In this document: in pieces, positions 18,830 through 28,338 of the stretch | Layout: the number at the start of each line of letters is the position of its first letter | Position numbering within the stretch: position 1 is the first letter of the stretch | Source: Lewinella sp. JB7 | GTDB taxonomy: Bacteria > Bacteroidota > Bacteroidia > Chitinophagales > Saprospiraceae | Direction: 5' to 3' | Length of the DNA stretch: 64,000 bases | NCBI RefSeq assembly: GCF_024297185.1 | Contig: NZ_JANCTD010000011.1 | Location: forward strand, 36,946-100,945 | Notes under the pieces: model-generated | What the model saw: only the letters and a program-made list of their open reading frames with translations | What the model was told of the DNA's origin: nothing | The model's database searches: none | Position numbers and translations under genes: made by a program

Positions 18830-18858
18830 TTGATTTTATGCACAAACCGTTATATTGG
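18830..18858 (+). promoter_or_regulatory. Candidate Bacteroidota-type promoter of PAS-LuxR gene
   Basis: A TTG at 18830-18832 is followed 18 bases later by TATATTGG at 18851-18858. This is close to the Bacteroidota pattern (TTG near -33, TAnnTTTG near -7). The start codon is at 18929, leaving a leader of about 65 bases. The rest of the 438-bp gap from 18491 holds no gene that I can support. Confidence 0.4.
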
Positions 18859-18928
18859 GGTTACACCCATGTGTTAAGCGAATTAACGACTTAGAACATC
18901 CCTTTATACACCTTTCCCTATTCACACT

Positions 18929-19708
18929 ATGCTTCCACAATACAACGTCCTCCAGATGAGGGCGGCCTTTCGCCCACCGGGGGCCGCGGGGACTACTCGG
19001 AGTATCCGCCAACCTCCCATCGATCCCGGTCCGGATTTCGAAAACCTGCTGGTACAATCCGGCGTATGGTGCTATTCGATCAATTACCTGACGGGCCGGT
19101 ACCGCTACCTCAGTCCGGGGGTCGAGCGCCTGCTCGGGTATGACCACCAGGCCTGGCAGTTCGGCGGACTGCAGTCGGTATTCCGTCACCTGCACGCCGA
19201 CGACCGGGAGTGCCTGCGGAAGATACACCGAGAGATCGCCAAGGAGCTCGAACGTCATCCGGTAGGCGAACGCGGTAACCTGGTCTTCGTGTACACTTGC
19301 CGCATGCTGGCTGCTAACGGTAGCGTCGTCCACCTGAACCACCACGTCACCTTCACCAGCTTCGATGCCCGGGGGCACCCGCTCACGGACTTCGTCGTGG
19401 TTTCGGACATTACCGCGCTGAACGCCTCTACGGCCTGCCTCCTCCACGTCAAGCAGCGTGCGCCGGAGGGCGACCGGGTGAGGCATACGACCCTCTTTCG
19501 GTGTGACCAGGTGGTGGAAGTATCACCCCGCGAACTGGAAGTATTGCAACTGGTCGACCGGGGGCTCAGTAGTCAGAAGATCGCCGACCACCTGTACATC
19601 AGTTACAATACCGTGTGTACCCACCGGAAGAACCTGCTGCGCAAGGCCGGCGTAAGCTCGACGGTACAGTTGCTGCAGTACGCCCGGAAGGCAGGTCTGC
19701 TGGACTGA
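18929..19708 (+). CDS. PAS-LuxR transcriptional regulator
   Basis: This 259-aa protein has an N-terminal PAS-fold sensor domain (about 35-165: GVWCYSINYLTGRYRYLSPG, then LLGYDHQAWQFGG and a VVVSDITALNA end) and a C-terminal LuxR-type helix-turn-helix (about 195-259: VSPRELEVLQLVDRGLSSQKIAD, then ISYNTVCTHRKNLLRKAGV). It lacks a receiver domain, so the signal probably enters through the PAS fold. It is a paralogue of the regulator at 43204 and of the pseudogene at 46330. The convergent acyl-CoA ligase ends 8 bp downstream. Its targets are unknown. Confidence 0.9.
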   Translation: MLPQYNVLQMRAAFRPPGAAGTTRSIRQPPIDPGPDFENLLVQSGVWCYSINYLTGRYRYLSPGVERLLGYDHQAWQFGGLQSVFRHLHADDRECLRKIHREIAKELERHPVGERGNLVFVYTCRMLAANGSVVHLNHHVTFTSFDARGHPLTDFVVVSDITALNASTACLLHVKQRAPEGDRVRHTTLFRCDQVVEVSPRELEVLQLVDRGLSSQKIADHLYISYNTVCTHRKNLLRKAGVSSTVQLLQYARKAGLLD

Positions 19709-19716
19709 GTCTTCCC

Positions 19717-21345
19717 CTATACCAATTCTCCCGCCGCGTGACGCCGCCGGATTTCCTTCTTATCGAACTTACCGACGCTGGTCTTGGGCACATCCTTCAG
19801 GAACACGAAGTCGCGCGGAATCTGGTAACTGACGAAATTGGGAGAAAGGAAATCCATCAGATCTTCGGGCGTCACCCGGCCCGCCCCTTCCAGTAAAACG
19901 ACCGAGGCGAGGGGGCGTTCGACCCATTTGTCGTCGGGAATGGCCACAACGGCCGCCTCCTTCACCCCCGGGTGGGCCATCAGGGCGGATTCCAGGGCCA
20001 CGCTGGAGATCCATTCCCCACCGCTCTTGATGAGATCCTTGGTGCGGTCCTTGATCTCCATATAGCTGTCTTCGTCGATGGTGCTGACGTCGCCGGTGCG
20101 GAACCACCCGTCGGCGGTGAAACTTTCCTTGTTGAGGGTTTTGAAGTAGGCGTTGATGACCCAGGCTCCCCGGATCTGCAGTTCACCCATGGTCTGGCCA
20201 TCGCGGGGAACGGGCGTACCATCTTCGGACACGACGCGGAGCTCTATGCCGGGGAAGGCGATGCCCTGCTTGGCGCGGATGGTGAGTTGCTCGTCGTCGG
20301 ACAGGGAAGCGTGTTTCGACTGTATACGGCTCAGGGTGCCGAGGGGGGAGGTTTCCGTCATGCCCCAGGCGTGGACGCCGCGGATGCCGAAGTCCCGTTC
20401 AAATCCGGCGATCAGACTTTTGGGGAGGGCCGATCCCCCCACGACGTATTCCCGCAGGGCCAGCTTTTCGGCGGGGGGATTCTTTTTCAGTTCGTGGTAG
20501 ATTCCGAGCCAGATGGTCGGCACCCCGTTGGCCCGGGTCACCCGTTCCCGTTGCAGGATATCAACCAGCGCGGCCGGCTGGAGGTTGGAGGACGGCATCA
20601 CCATATCCGCGCCCGCCATGACGCAGACGTAGGGGTACCCCCAGGCCATAACGTGAAATTGAGGTACGACAAGCAGCGCGATGTCCTGGCTACTGAGGTT
20701 GCCGGCATTCGGCGTCATGATGGTGAGGGCGTGCAGGTAAGTGGACCGGTGGGAATAGAGCACCCCCTTGGGCAGACCGGTAGTACCGCTGGTGTAACAC
20801 ATGCCGCAGGCCTCGTTTTCGTCGATCTCGGGCCAATCGTACTCGTCGGGCTGTTCGGCGAGCAGGTCTTCGTAGTGGAGGGTATTGGGGAGGGTGGTGG
20901 AAAAGTCGGCGGGCGCGTTGATGAGTACGTAATGCTCTACGGTTTCCAGCTGGTTCGCGATCTTCTCCAGCAGGGGCACCAGGGTGGCGTCGACGAAGAT
21001 GACCTTGTCCTCCGAGTGATTGATGATGTATTCGATCTGGTTACTCGACAGCCGGATATTGATCGTGTGGCAGACCGCCCCCATGCCGGACACACCGTAG
21101 TAGAGCTCGACGTGCGGACCGTGGTTCCAGGCGAAGGTACCTACCATATCCCCCCGTCCGACTCCCAGGGTATTCCGCAGCGCATTGGCCAGTTGCTTGC
21201 AGCGGAGGTACATTTCGCCGAAGGTGTAGGCGTGGCGGGTACCGTCGGGTAAGTAGGTAATGATCCGCTTGTGGTGAAACACCCGGTTGCCGTATTCGAG
21301 GATGGCGGTAGTGGTGAGGGGGTATGGCTGGATCAGTCCTTGCAT
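19717..21345 (-). CDS. AMP-dependent acyl-CoA synthetase (fatty-acid-CoA ligase)
   Basis: This 542-aa ligase activates a carboxylic acid to its CoA thioester through an acyl-adenylate. Signature blocks are in order: YTSGTTGLPKGVLYSHRS (AMP-binding core, near residue 185), WGMTETSPLG (near 330), GWFRTGDV (near 425), DRTKDLIKSGGEWIS (hinge, near 440) and TSVGKFDKK near the end with the catalytic Lys. The length and sequence style fit the medium/long-chain fatty acyl-CoA ligases. It is cytoplasmic. Upstream, at 21405-21428, lies a short palindromic remnant of the 95-bp repeat family. Regulation is not visible. Confidence 0.92.
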   Translation of the reverse strand: MQGLIQPYPLTTTAILEYGNRVFHHKRIITYLPDGTRHAYTFGEMYLRCKQLANALRNTLGVGRGDMVGTFAWNHGPHVELYYGVSGMGAVCHTINIRLSSNQIEYIINHSEDKVIFVDATLVPLLEKIANQLETVEHYVLINAPADFSTTLPNTLHYEDLLAEQPDEYDWPEIDENEACGMCYTSGTTGLPKGVLYSHRSTYLHALTIMTPNAGNLSSQDIALLVVPQFHVMAWGYPYVCVMAGADMVMPSSNLQPAALVDILQRERVTRANGVPTIWLGIYHELKKNPPAEKLALREYVVGGSALPKSLIAGFERDFGIRGVHAWGMTETSPLGTLSRIQSKHASLSDDEQLTIRAKQGIAFPGIELRVVSEDGTPVPRDGQTMGELQIRGAWVINAYFKTLNKESFTADGWFRTGDVSTIDEDSYMEIKDRTKDLIKSGGEWISSVALESALMAHPGVKEAAVVAIPDDKWVERPLASVVLLEGAGRVTPEDLMDFLSPNFVSYQIPRDFVFLKDVPKTSVGKFDKKEIRRRHAAGELV

Positions 21346-21404
21346 GATGTGGTGTGGTGATTGAGGAACGGTGGATCGTTAATTTACCGATCTTATCGTT
21401 AAGT

Positions 21405-21428
21405 CGGGTCGAGGCGTTGCACGCCGAG
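21405..21428 (+). repeat. Isolated core of the 95-bp repeat family
   Basis: GGGTCGAGGCGTTGCACGCC followed by GAG matches the palindromic core of the tandem repeats at 34660-35360 and the single copy at 42807. Confidence 0.65.
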
Positions 21429-21483
21429 GTAGGGAAGTGTTTTTTCACCACGGAGGGCCACGGATTTAACACAGATGTCTTTC

Positions 21484-21975
21484 GCCCCCCGGCCCCCAAA
21501 GGGGGAGGAAACCAGTCTTCCGGTCACCCATGCAGCCGCGCCTTTTCCCCTTTGGGGGCCAAGGGGGTTCACGCGGCGGTATGAATACGGCTATTCCCGA
21601 TGTACTAGCCTGACTTTTGCCCCCCGGCCCCCAGAGGGGGAGGAAGCCAGTCTTCCGGTCACCCATGCGGCCGCGTCTTCCCCCCCTTGGGGGCTAGGGG
21701 CAAGCGCGGCGGTAAATACAGCTCTTTCGGTCGTACCAGCCTGGCTTTAGCCCCCCGGCCCCCAGAGGGGGAGGAAGCCAGTCTTCCGGTCACCCATGCA
21801 GCCGCGTCTTCCCCCCTTTGGGGGCTAGGGGGCCACGCGGCGGTACGAATACCGCTCTTCTGGTCGTACTAGCTTGGCTTTAGCCCCCCGCCCCCCAAAG
21901 GGGGAGGAAGCCAGTCTTCCGGTCACTAATGCAGCCGCGTCTTCCCCCTTTGGGGGCTAGGGGGCCAACGCGGCG
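21484..21975. repeat. Four tandem 132-135-bp palindromic (BIME/REP-like) repeats
   Basis: Four units begin GCCCCCCGGCCCCCARAGGG (the fourth differs slightly) at 21484, 21619, 21751 and 21883, giving periods of 135, 132 and 132 bp. Each unit carries this arm near one end and a roughly complementary CCCCTTTGGGGGCTAGGGGG arm near the other, with a shared central block (CAGTCTTCCGGTCAC). The layout is that of a REP/BIME mosaic. It lies between an acyl-CoA ligase start and a sulfatase stop. Related arms occur inside the restriction enzyme gene at 52353-52645. No gene is present from 21346 to 21981. Confidence 0.85.
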
Positions 21976-21981
21976 GTCGGA

Positions 21982-23493
21982 TCAGAAGCCGCTCCGTCGG
22001 TAGGCCATGTATTGAGTCAGCATCCTAGTGATCCGTTCTTGCTGAACGGGGGCGTTGATGAGGTCGCGGGACTGGTCCTCACCCGGATTATCGGCGAGAT
22101 CGAAGAGCGATACCGGCGTGAGGGAGTCCTCCCGGTCTAGGTGCATGATTAGTTTCCACTGTCCGTCGCGGTATATGACCCTGCGGTCCGTTCCGCTCTG
22201 CAGGAGGAGGTGGTCGCGCGGGATGGCATTAGGCTGGGCGAGCAGTACCGGCAGAAAATTTCGGGAATCCATAGCTTGGTAATCCGCCAGCGGTTGGTGG
22301 GTCAGGGCGGCCAGGGTAGCGAGCAGATCGGTGCCGGAGATCAGCGCCCCGGAGGTTTCCCCGGATGGAATTTTCCCGGGCCACGCAGCAATGAACGGCA
22401 CCCGGTGCCCGCCTTCGTACGCCTGGTTCTTGCCGCCACGGAATGGCCCGGGGGAACGGTGGCCGGAGGCTTCGGTATCGGCGATCCGCAGTCCGCCATT
22501 GTCGGAGGTGAAAATGAAGAGGGTGTTCTCGTACATGCCTTTCTCCTTCAGTGCATCCATGAGCATTCCCAGCTGTACGTCGAGCTCCCGGACCAGATCG
22601 AGGTGGGCGGAAGGGGTGGTCCCCCGAATTGTTTCCCCGTTCAGGGAGTCCGCCGGGGTATGCGGTAAGTGAACGGCCAGCGCCGCATAGTATAAGAACA
22701 GTGGGCGGTCCCGGGGCGCCGTACGGATTTGGTGCACGGCCTTGTGGACGAGCAACGGTCCCATACGGTAGGGGTTCCAGGCCGAATCGCCCAGGCCCTC
22801 GTCTTTATCCAACGTCACCCGGAGCGGGGTCATCTTCGCCTGGGTAATATCGCTTATGCGGGACTCGGGCGTGAGGGGCAACCACTCTTGGTTCTCGTAC
22901 ACGACATACGGCACGTCCTGGATGCCGGCGGGAAAGGTGAGGCTGTAGTCGAAACCCTGCTCCCGGGGGCCGGCACCGACGATGCGGGTGACGTCGACGT
23001 CGCGCTGAAATTTCGATCGGTCGCCCCGGTAAATCTTTGTGGTGTCGCCCCGCACGTGGTAGTCACCGCCCAGGTGCCACTTGCCGAGAAAAGCAGTGTG
23101 GTAGCCCGCTCCCCGCATGAGCTTGCCGAGTGTCATGTCCTTCGGTTCGATGGGGGTAGGCTGGAAGGATCCCCACACGCCCCAGGGGGCGTAACTGCGG
23201 TAGGGGTTGTTACCCGTCATCACGGCATAGCGGGAAGGCGCGCACAGGGAGGTGGGGGAATGCGCATCGGTGAAGGTCAGGCCCCGTTCCATCAGCCGGT
23301 CGAGATTCGGCGTTTCGACGACAACGTCCAGCCCCGACAGCCGACGGTAGCCGGACAGGTCGCCGTAGCCGATGTCGTCGGCCAGCACCACGACTACGTT
23401 GGGCAACGACGGCGCCGGCGGCTGGCTCAGGACAACGGCAGCGGTAAGTAAAAGAAGAAGGGTCAGAATACACTTCGAAAGGCGCAGAATCAT
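21982..23493 (-). CDS. Sulfatase (formylglycine type), secreted
   Basis: This 503-aa S1-family sulfatase has a signal peptide (LTLLLLLTAAVVLSQ). The ATG at 23493 is preferred to an in-frame TTG three codons earlier. Landmarks are NVVVVLADDIGYGDL, the signature CAPSRYAVMTG with C84 as formylglycine precursor, FLGKWHLGGDY, FTSDNGG, and an AYEGGHRVPFIAAWPG block, with a C-terminal LFDLADNPGED subdomain. It is divergent from the GH16 gene at 23660 (about 165 bp apart) and forms part of an agar/porphyran-type locus. Removing sulfate from algal galactans is the likely role, as an inference from context. Confidence 0.93.
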   Translation of the reverse strand: MILRLSKCILTLLLLLTAAVVLSQPPAPSLPNVVVVLADDIGYGDLSGYRRLSGLDVVVETPNLDRLMERGLTFTDAHSPTSLCAPSRYAVMTGNNPYRSYAPWGVWGSFQPTPIEPKDMTLGKLMRGAGYHTAFLGKWHLGGDYHVRGDTTKIYRGDRSKFQRDVDVTRIVGAGPREQGFDYSLTFPAGIQDVPYVVYENQEWLPLTPESRISDITQAKMTPLRVTLDKDEGLGDSAWNPYRMGPLLVHKAVHQIRTAPRDRPLFLYYAALAVHLPHTPADSLNGETIRGTTPSAHLDLVRELDVQLGMLMDALKEKGMYENTLFIFTSDNGGLRIADTEASGHRSPGPFRGGKNQAYEGGHRVPFIAAWPGKIPSGETSGALISGTDLLATLAALTHQPLADYQAMDSRNFLPVLLAQPNAIPRDHLLLQSGTDRRVIYRDGQWKLIMHLDREDSLTPVSLFDLADNPGEDQSRDLINAPVQQERITRMLTQYMAYRRSGF

Positions 23494-23659
23494 CGGGAGC
23501 AAAATGGGTGGACGATCAAGGTATCGAGCCCCGGGAAGAAGACGCCCCCCCGCGGGCCGTATTTAACCATCCGTTACCCACACCAGAACGGGAGTGGTAC
23601 GGGCCGTGCCCGCCCGGTCGGACATTTACAATCATTCCGCATCATCCAAAACCGCCGCC

Positions 23660-24547
23660 GTGAAAACACCTGCCCCCTTCGTTCTACTGATCTTGCTTTG
23701 CTCCTGCGTCCGCGCCCAACCTACCTTTCTGCCGGGAGAAGATCCGGCCCCGGATAACCGCGAGTGGATCGCCGTACCGGAACTGTCGGACGATTTCGAG
23801 GGGAAAACGGTGGACACCGAAAAGTGGCAGATCGAGCCCATCGGCAACGACTGGGCCTGGATCGGCCGGCCGCCCGGGCTGTTTCAGGCTAAGAACGTGA
23901 AGATCCGGGACGGTAAGCTGTCGGTGGAAGTCGGCGTACTACCCGAAATGCAACTCATCAAGGGAGATACCTTTACCCACTACGGCGGGATCGTGCGCTC
24001 CTTACGACCGGCCCGCGTCGGCTACTACGCCGAGGCTAAGATGAAAGCTAACCGCACCGAAATGTCCTCCACCTTCTGGCTGATGTCGAAATACGACTGC
24101 GAACGCAAACTGGAGCTGGACGTGCAGGAGTGCGTCGGGGTCGTCTCTCCCCTGGCCAAGGAGTGGGCCCGGGAGTGGGACCACGTGATGCATTCCAACT
24201 TCATTCACCGGACCACGGAATGCAATCCCGAGCCCGTGCAATCGCAGAACAGCGTAAAGACCCCCACCCAAAACGCGGATCGCTTCTACGTTTACGGCGT
24301 GTGGTGGAAATCGCCACGGGAACTGCGCTTTTACCTCGACGGGAAGTACGTGTACTCCATTGAGCCTACCGTAGACCACGACCGCGAGGCCTGGCTGCAC
24401 ATGGCCATCGAGACATACGACTGGAACCCCATCCCCCCCGACGGCGGCGCGATCAAGGATGCCCCCATCGAAGATCGCCGTACGGAGTACGAATGGATCC
24501 GGGTGTGGCAGTTGGACGGAGAGGCTCCGGCCGCGGACGGAAAGTGA
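23660..24547 (+). CDS. GH16 beta-agarase/porphyranase-like enzyme
   Basis: This secreted GH16 enzyme of about 295 aa has a GTG start at 23660, chosen because it opens directly into a signal peptide (FVLLILLCSCVRAQ). An upstream GTG at 23594 is possible but adds a polar extension. The catalytic beta-bulge motif is ELDVQE: E152, D154, E157. Family blocks include DDFEGKTVDTEKWQ, a WIGRPPGLFQAKNVKIRDGKL stretch and ELRFYLDGKYV. The NDWAWIGRPPGLF region resembles the beta-agarase and beta-porphyranase subfamilies rather than laminarinases. Sulfatases lie on both sides and the anhydrogalactose operon lies nearby. Agar or porphyran as substrate is likely but which one is open. Confidence 0.85.
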   Translation: MKTPAPFVLLILLCSCVRAQPTFLPGEDPAPDNREWIAVPELSDDFEGKTVDTEKWQIEPIGNDWAWIGRPPGLFQAKNVKIRDGKLSVEVGVLPEMQLIKGDTFTHYGGIVRSLRPARVGYYAEAKMKANRTEMSSTFWLMSKYDCERKLELDVQECVGVVSPLAKEWAREWDHVMHSNFIHRTTECNPEPVQSQNSVKTPTQNADRFYVYGVWWKSPRELRFYLDGKYVYSIEPTVDHDREAWLHMAIETYDWNPIPPDGGAIKDAPIEDRRTEYEWIRVWQLDGEAPAADGK

Positions 24548-24581
24548 CCCCTCCGCCAATAATCGTTGCTAAATTAACGCC

Positions 24582-26150
24582 ATGAACATCGTTGTACGCA
24601 CCCTCCTCTTTGGTCTCTTTTTCGGCCTTACCCTCGTCTCCTGCGGCACCGCTCCCGATACGGACATCACCGCCGCCACTTCGGCCAGTGGCACCAACCC
24701 CAACATCGTATTCATCTACCTCGACGATCTCGGGTACGGGGACGTGAGCGCCTACGGGGCCGGCACCCTCCAGACGCCCAACATCGACGCCCTGGCCGAG
24801 GGCGGGGTGCGCTTTACCAATGGTTACGCCAGCTCGGCGACTTGCACGCCTAGTCGTTACGCGCTGCTGACGGGCGTATATCCCTGGCGCAACAGCGACG
24901 CCAAGATCTTGCCGGGCACCGCGCCGCTCATTATCGACACTAACCAAACCACCGTCGCGGGCATGCTCCGGGGGGCGGGCTACCATACCGGCGTGGTCGG
25001 TAAGTGGCACCTCGGTCTCGGCACCGGCAACGTCAACTGGAACGAGCACGTGAGCCCCGGCCCCAACGAGATTGGCTTCGACTACAGCTACATTATGGCC
25101 GCCACCCAGGACCGCGTACCCACCGTCTACCTCGAGAACGGGATGGTCGAAGGATTGGACCCCGACGATCCCATCGAGATCGATTACCAAAACAACTTCC
25201 CCGGCCAGCCCACCGGCAAGGACAATCCCGAACTGACCACCATGAAGTGGCACCACGGCCACAACAACACCATCGTCAACGGCATCCCCCGCATCGGTTA
25301 CATGAAGGGCGGCGAACGGGCGAAGTGGAGCGACGTCGACATGGCCGACCACTTCCTGGAACGTGCGCAGCAGTACGTACGGGAGCATAAGGACGAGACT
25401 TTCTTCCTGTACTATGCCATGCAGCAGCCCCACGTGCCGCGCACTCCCCATCCGCGCTTCGTAGGGAAGTCGGGCATGGGTCCCCGCGGCGACGCGATCG
25501 TGGAGGCCGACTGGGCCATCGGCGAGTTTGTCCAAACGCTCCGCGAGGAGGGGCTGCTGGAAAACACCCTCATCGTCCTGAGCTCCGACAACGGCCCCGT
25601 CCTCAACGACGGCTACTATGACGATGCCGTGGAAAAACTCGGGGACCATACACCGGCGGGTCCGCTACGGGGAGGAAAATACAGCCTGTACGAGGCCGGT
25701 ACCCGCGTTCCCTTCATCACCTACTGGCAAGGACACACCCAGTCAAAGGTATCCGATGCGCTGGTTTCCCAGCTCGATCTGCTGCCCTCGCTAGCGGAAC
25801 TCGTGGGCGGGGACGCGGGAGCAACGGACGGACGGGAACTGCTGGCTACTTTCCTGGGCGAAAGCGATCAGGGTCGCGAGGAGCTGGTCCTGGAAGCCAC
25901 GTCCCGCACCGCCCTGCGGTCGGGCGACTGGCTAATGATTCCACCCTATAAAGGCAAGCCGGTCAACGCTTACGTAAACATCGAAGTCGGCAACGACCCG
26001 AATTACCAGCTCTACAACCTCGCCGACGACGTCGGGCAAACCCAGAATCTCGCTGGAGAAAATCCCGACAAACTGGCCGAGCTAGTGAAGGCCTACGAAA
26101 AGATCCGGGGAACGGAAAATGCCAAAACCGAGCCACTGAAGCTGGAGTAG
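24582..26150 (+). CDS. Sulfatase (formylglycine type), lipoprotein
   Basis: This 522-aa S1-family sulfatase starts at 24582, 34 bp after the GH16 gene on the same strand, so the two are probably cotranscribed. The signal peptide ends in a lipobox (LTLVSC). Landmarks are NIVFIYLDDLGYGDV, the signature CTPSRYALLTG with C88 as formylglycine precursor, VVGKWHLGLG, HVPRTPH, LSSDNGPV and a SLYEAGTRVPFITYW block. It is closer to arylsulfatase A/GALNS-type enzymes than to the other two in the window. A sulfated algal galactan or its oligosaccharides is the expected target, from context. It ends seven bases from the convergent transporter gene. Confidence 0.93.
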   Translation: MNIVVRTLLFGLFFGLTLVSCGTAPDTDITAATSASGTNPNIVFIYLDDLGYGDVSAYGAGTLQTPNIDALAEGGVRFTNGYASSATCTPSRYALLTGVYPWRNSDAKILPGTAPLIIDTNQTTVAGMLRGAGYHTGVVGKWHLGLGTGNVNWNEHVSPGPNEIGFDYSYIMAATQDRVPTVYLENGMVEGLDPDDPIEIDYQNNFPGQPTGKDNPELTTMKWHHGHNNTIVNGIPRIGYMKGGERAKWSDVDMADHFLERAQQYVREHKDETFFLYYAMQQPHVPRTPHPRFVGKSGMGPRGDAIVEADWAIGEFVQTLREEGLLENTLIVLSSDNGPVLNDGYYDDAVEKLGDHTPAGPLRGGKYSLYEAGTRVPFITYWQGHTQSKVSDALVSQLDLLPSLAELVGGDAGATDGRELLATFLGESDQGREELVLEATSRTALRSGDWLMIPPYKGKPVNAYVNIEVGNDPNYQLYNLADDVGQTQNLAGENPDKLAELVKAYEKIRGTENAKTEPLKLE

Positions 26151-26157
26151 GCCCCAC

Positions 26158-27174
26158 TCATGCCGCCAGACTATTCCCCCACGCGATGACGATCACCCCG
26201 AGCACCATGGCGATAAGGCCGGCGTAGAGCAAGCCCTTGGCTCTGTTCGAGGCGCTGAGCCACTCCCCGGTGATGAGGCCGGTAACGATGGCTACGGCTA
26301 CGCTGACGGTGTTGAAGATGGCGTAGCCGACGGTATTCCCCGCCTGCCCGAGTTGGAAGGCCGCGTAGGCAAAGGTGACCGAAGCCGCGAAGTTGAGGAC
26401 GGCCATGATGGTGGTGAGGCCGAGGTTGCGCCCCAGGGCGGGGGACTTAAACTTGCCCCAATAGTTCTTCTTGCTCAGTTGGTAGTAGAAGTAGGGAGCG
26501 ACGAAGAGCCCGCCGGCCAGGTAGATGACGAACATCACCACGACCGCGGTGACCCACTCCGGATTGCCGGCGGCCTGGGAGGCGGCGTGGATGGCCGGGC
26601 GCCCGGCGGCATTGGCGTAGCTAAATCCGGTAGCCAGCAACCCACCCCCGATGGCAATGGCGATGCCCGTGCTCATAGCCGCGTCGGAGCGGGTGGAAAG
26701 GGCTCGCTCCTGCTCGTCCTTTTGCCGGGCCACTCCCGCCCGGCCGTTGGCGATCACCCCGACCAGCACGACCAGGATACCCGCCAGGATGGTGAGGAAG
26801 GCACCCCGGGGCGGTAGTCCATCCACGAGAAAGGGAAGCAGGGACCCTACCAGAATAACGGTGCCGATGAAGATCGAAAAGCCGAGCGACAGTCCGATGT
26901 AGTTGATGGCCTTTCCCCAGAGCATTACGCCGATGCCCCACAGGATGCCGGCGATGCCCATCTTAAGTAGGATCTCTCCGGAGAGGGAACCGAGAATGGC
27001 CGTAAAATCATCGACCAACAGAAAGCCGGCGATCACCGGTACGATAAACATATTGATGAGGAACATCAGTCCCCAGGTGTTCTCGAATTCGAAGTCCCGA
27101 GCGTACTTCTCCGGCAGGGCGTAGAGCCCCAGCATGATGCCGGCCGCGATGGCTGAAATGATTCCGATGGTCAT
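26158..27174 (-). CDS. RhaT-family sugar permease
   Basis: This 338-aa protein has about ten hydrophobic membrane segments and matches the L-rhamnose/H+ symporter family (RhaT, usual length about 344 aa). Recognisable spots are GLYALPEKYARDFEFENTWG near the N-terminus, IAGILWGIGVMLWGKAINYIG, and a C-terminal GEWLSASNRAKGLLYAG. It is the last gene of a five-gene minus-strand operon. In this setting the cargo is more likely 3,6-anhydro-L-galactose or another operon substrate than rhamnose, as no rhamnose isomerase or kinase is near. The substrate remains an inference. Confidence 0.85.
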   Translation of the reverse strand: MTIGIISAIAAGIMLGLYALPEKYARDFEFENTWGLMFLINMFIVPVIAGFLLVDDFTAILGSLSGEILLKMGIAGILWGIGVMLWGKAINYIGLSLGFSIFIGTVILVGSLLPFLVDGLPPRGAFLTILAGILVVLVGVIANGRAGVARQKDEQERALSTRSDAAMSTGIAIAIGGGLLATGFSYANAAGRPAIHAASQAAGNPEWVTAVVVMFVIYLAGGLFVAPYFYYQLSKKNYWGKFKSPALGRNLGLTTIMAVLNFAASVTFAYAAFQLGQAGNTVGYAIFNTVSVAVAIVTGLITGEWLSASNRAKGLLYAGLIAMVLGVIVIAWGNSLAA

Positions 27175-27225
27175 GATCGATGCGCTAAAGGGTGAGTTGG
27201 TGGGTGGTCGTGGTTTGCGGGTTGA

Positions 27226-28317
27226 TTAATCCTGGCGGAAGGGAAGCAACTTCTCCCAATCGAAAACGACCCCCGTGCCCGGGGTATCCGGCGCTACCGC
27301 CCGGGCATTTTCGACCACCAGCGGCCGGGTCGTGTATTCGTCGATTGGAAAGCTGTGGACTTCCAGCCACCCACCGTGCGACTGGCTGCTGACCAGGCTG
27401 ACGTGCAGTTCCTGCATCCCGTGGGAGCAGACCGGAAGACCGTGCTCCTTCGCCAGCCGGGCTGCAGCTAACCAGCCACTAATGCCGCCGCAGTTGGAGG
27501 CATCGGGTTGAAGAAAGCCCAGATCCGCCTGCTCGCAGGCGTACCGGAATTCGTGAATGGTGTGGAGATTTTCCCCCATCGCGAGGGGAATGTTGGTGGC
27601 TGCCGCGATCTGCGCGTAACCGGCGTAATCGTCGGGAATGGTGGGTTCCTCGAACCAGGTAATGTCGTAGGGTTCGATGGCCCTGCTGAAGTCGGTCGCT
27701 TCCGCTACGCTCATGCTGTAATTGGCGTCCACCATAAAGGTGACCTCCGGTCCGATCAGCTCGCGGACCGCTCTGACGCGTTCGACGTCCTCGGCCTGAT
27801 CCGGGCGACCGACCTTAATCTTGACGGCCGTGAATCCGCGATTCAGGTAGCCGCGGATGTTGCCGAGCAGTTTTTCAAGGGGAAACATGAGGTCGATACC
27901 ACCGCAGTAAGCCTTACAGCTGTTACCCGCTCCGCCGGCGACTTGCCAGAGCGGCTGGCCGAGCTTTTTACCGCGAATGTCCCACAGGGCAATGTCGATC
28001 GCGCTGATGGCGAAACTGGCGATGCCGCCCCGGCCCACGTAATGAACGTGCCACTCCATGAAGTCGTAGAGCTCCTCGATCGCGGTGCCGTCCTTCCCCA
28101 GCAGGGCGGGCGCGAGATCGTGTTCGATCATGGCCCGGATGGCGCGTCCGCCCTTCCCACCCGTATAGGTATAGCCCGTTCCTTCACTGCCGTCGGACAG
28201 GGTGATGGTACAGGTAACCAGCTCGAAGTGGAAGTGATCGCCGTGTTTGGCGTCCGAGAGTACTTCGGGGAGGGGGACCTTGAATAGTTGGCAGTCTATG
28301 GAAGTGATTTCGCGCAT
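27226..28317 (-). CDS. Enolase-superfamily enzyme, likely 3,6-anhydro-L-galactonate cycloisomerase
   Basis: This 363-aa protein belongs to the mandelate racemase group of the enolase superfamily. Catalytic Lys166 and Lys168 lie in AVKIKVG, metal ligands are D197 (VDANYS), E223/E224 (WFEEP) and E249 (MGENLH), and His299 (CSHGM) is the second base. The N-terminal [13 protein letters not shown] and [12 protein letters not shown] blocks are, from memory, those of 3,6-anhydro-L-galactonate cycloisomerase, which opens the anhydro ring to 2-keto-3-deoxy-L-galactonate. The neighbours encode exactly the flanking steps (AldA-type dehydrogenase upstream, KduD and Zn-dehydrogenase). A related sugar-acid dehydratase, for example for L-fuconate, is the main alternative. 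Confidence 0.8.
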   Translation of the reverse strand: MREITSIDCQLFKVPLPEVLSDAKHGDHFHFELVTCTITLSDGSEGTGYTYTGGKGGRAIRAMIEHDLAPALLGKDGTAIEELYDFMEWHVHYVGRGGIASFAISAIDIALWDIRGKKLGQPLWQVAGGAGNSCKAYCGGIDLMFPLEKLLGNIRGYLNRGFTAVKIKVGRPDQAEDVERVRAVRELIGPEVTFMVDANYSMSVAEATDFSRAIEPYDITWFEEPTIPDDYAGYAQIAAATNIPLAMGENLHTIHEFRYACEQADLGFLQPDASNCGGISGWLAAARLAKEHGLPVCSHGMQELHVSLVSSQSHGGWLEVHSFPIDEYTTRPLVVENARAVAPDTPGTGVVFDWEKLLPFRQD

Positions 28318-28338
28318 AACTGGATCGGTAGCGGCGGC

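Noticed and set aside
19972..21252. 426-aa plus-strand frame
   Set aside because: It is the opposite-strand shadow of the acyl-CoA ligase, with no recognisable motif.
24453..25649. 398-aa minus-strand frame
   Set aside because: It lies opposite the third sulfatase, which has all expected motifs.
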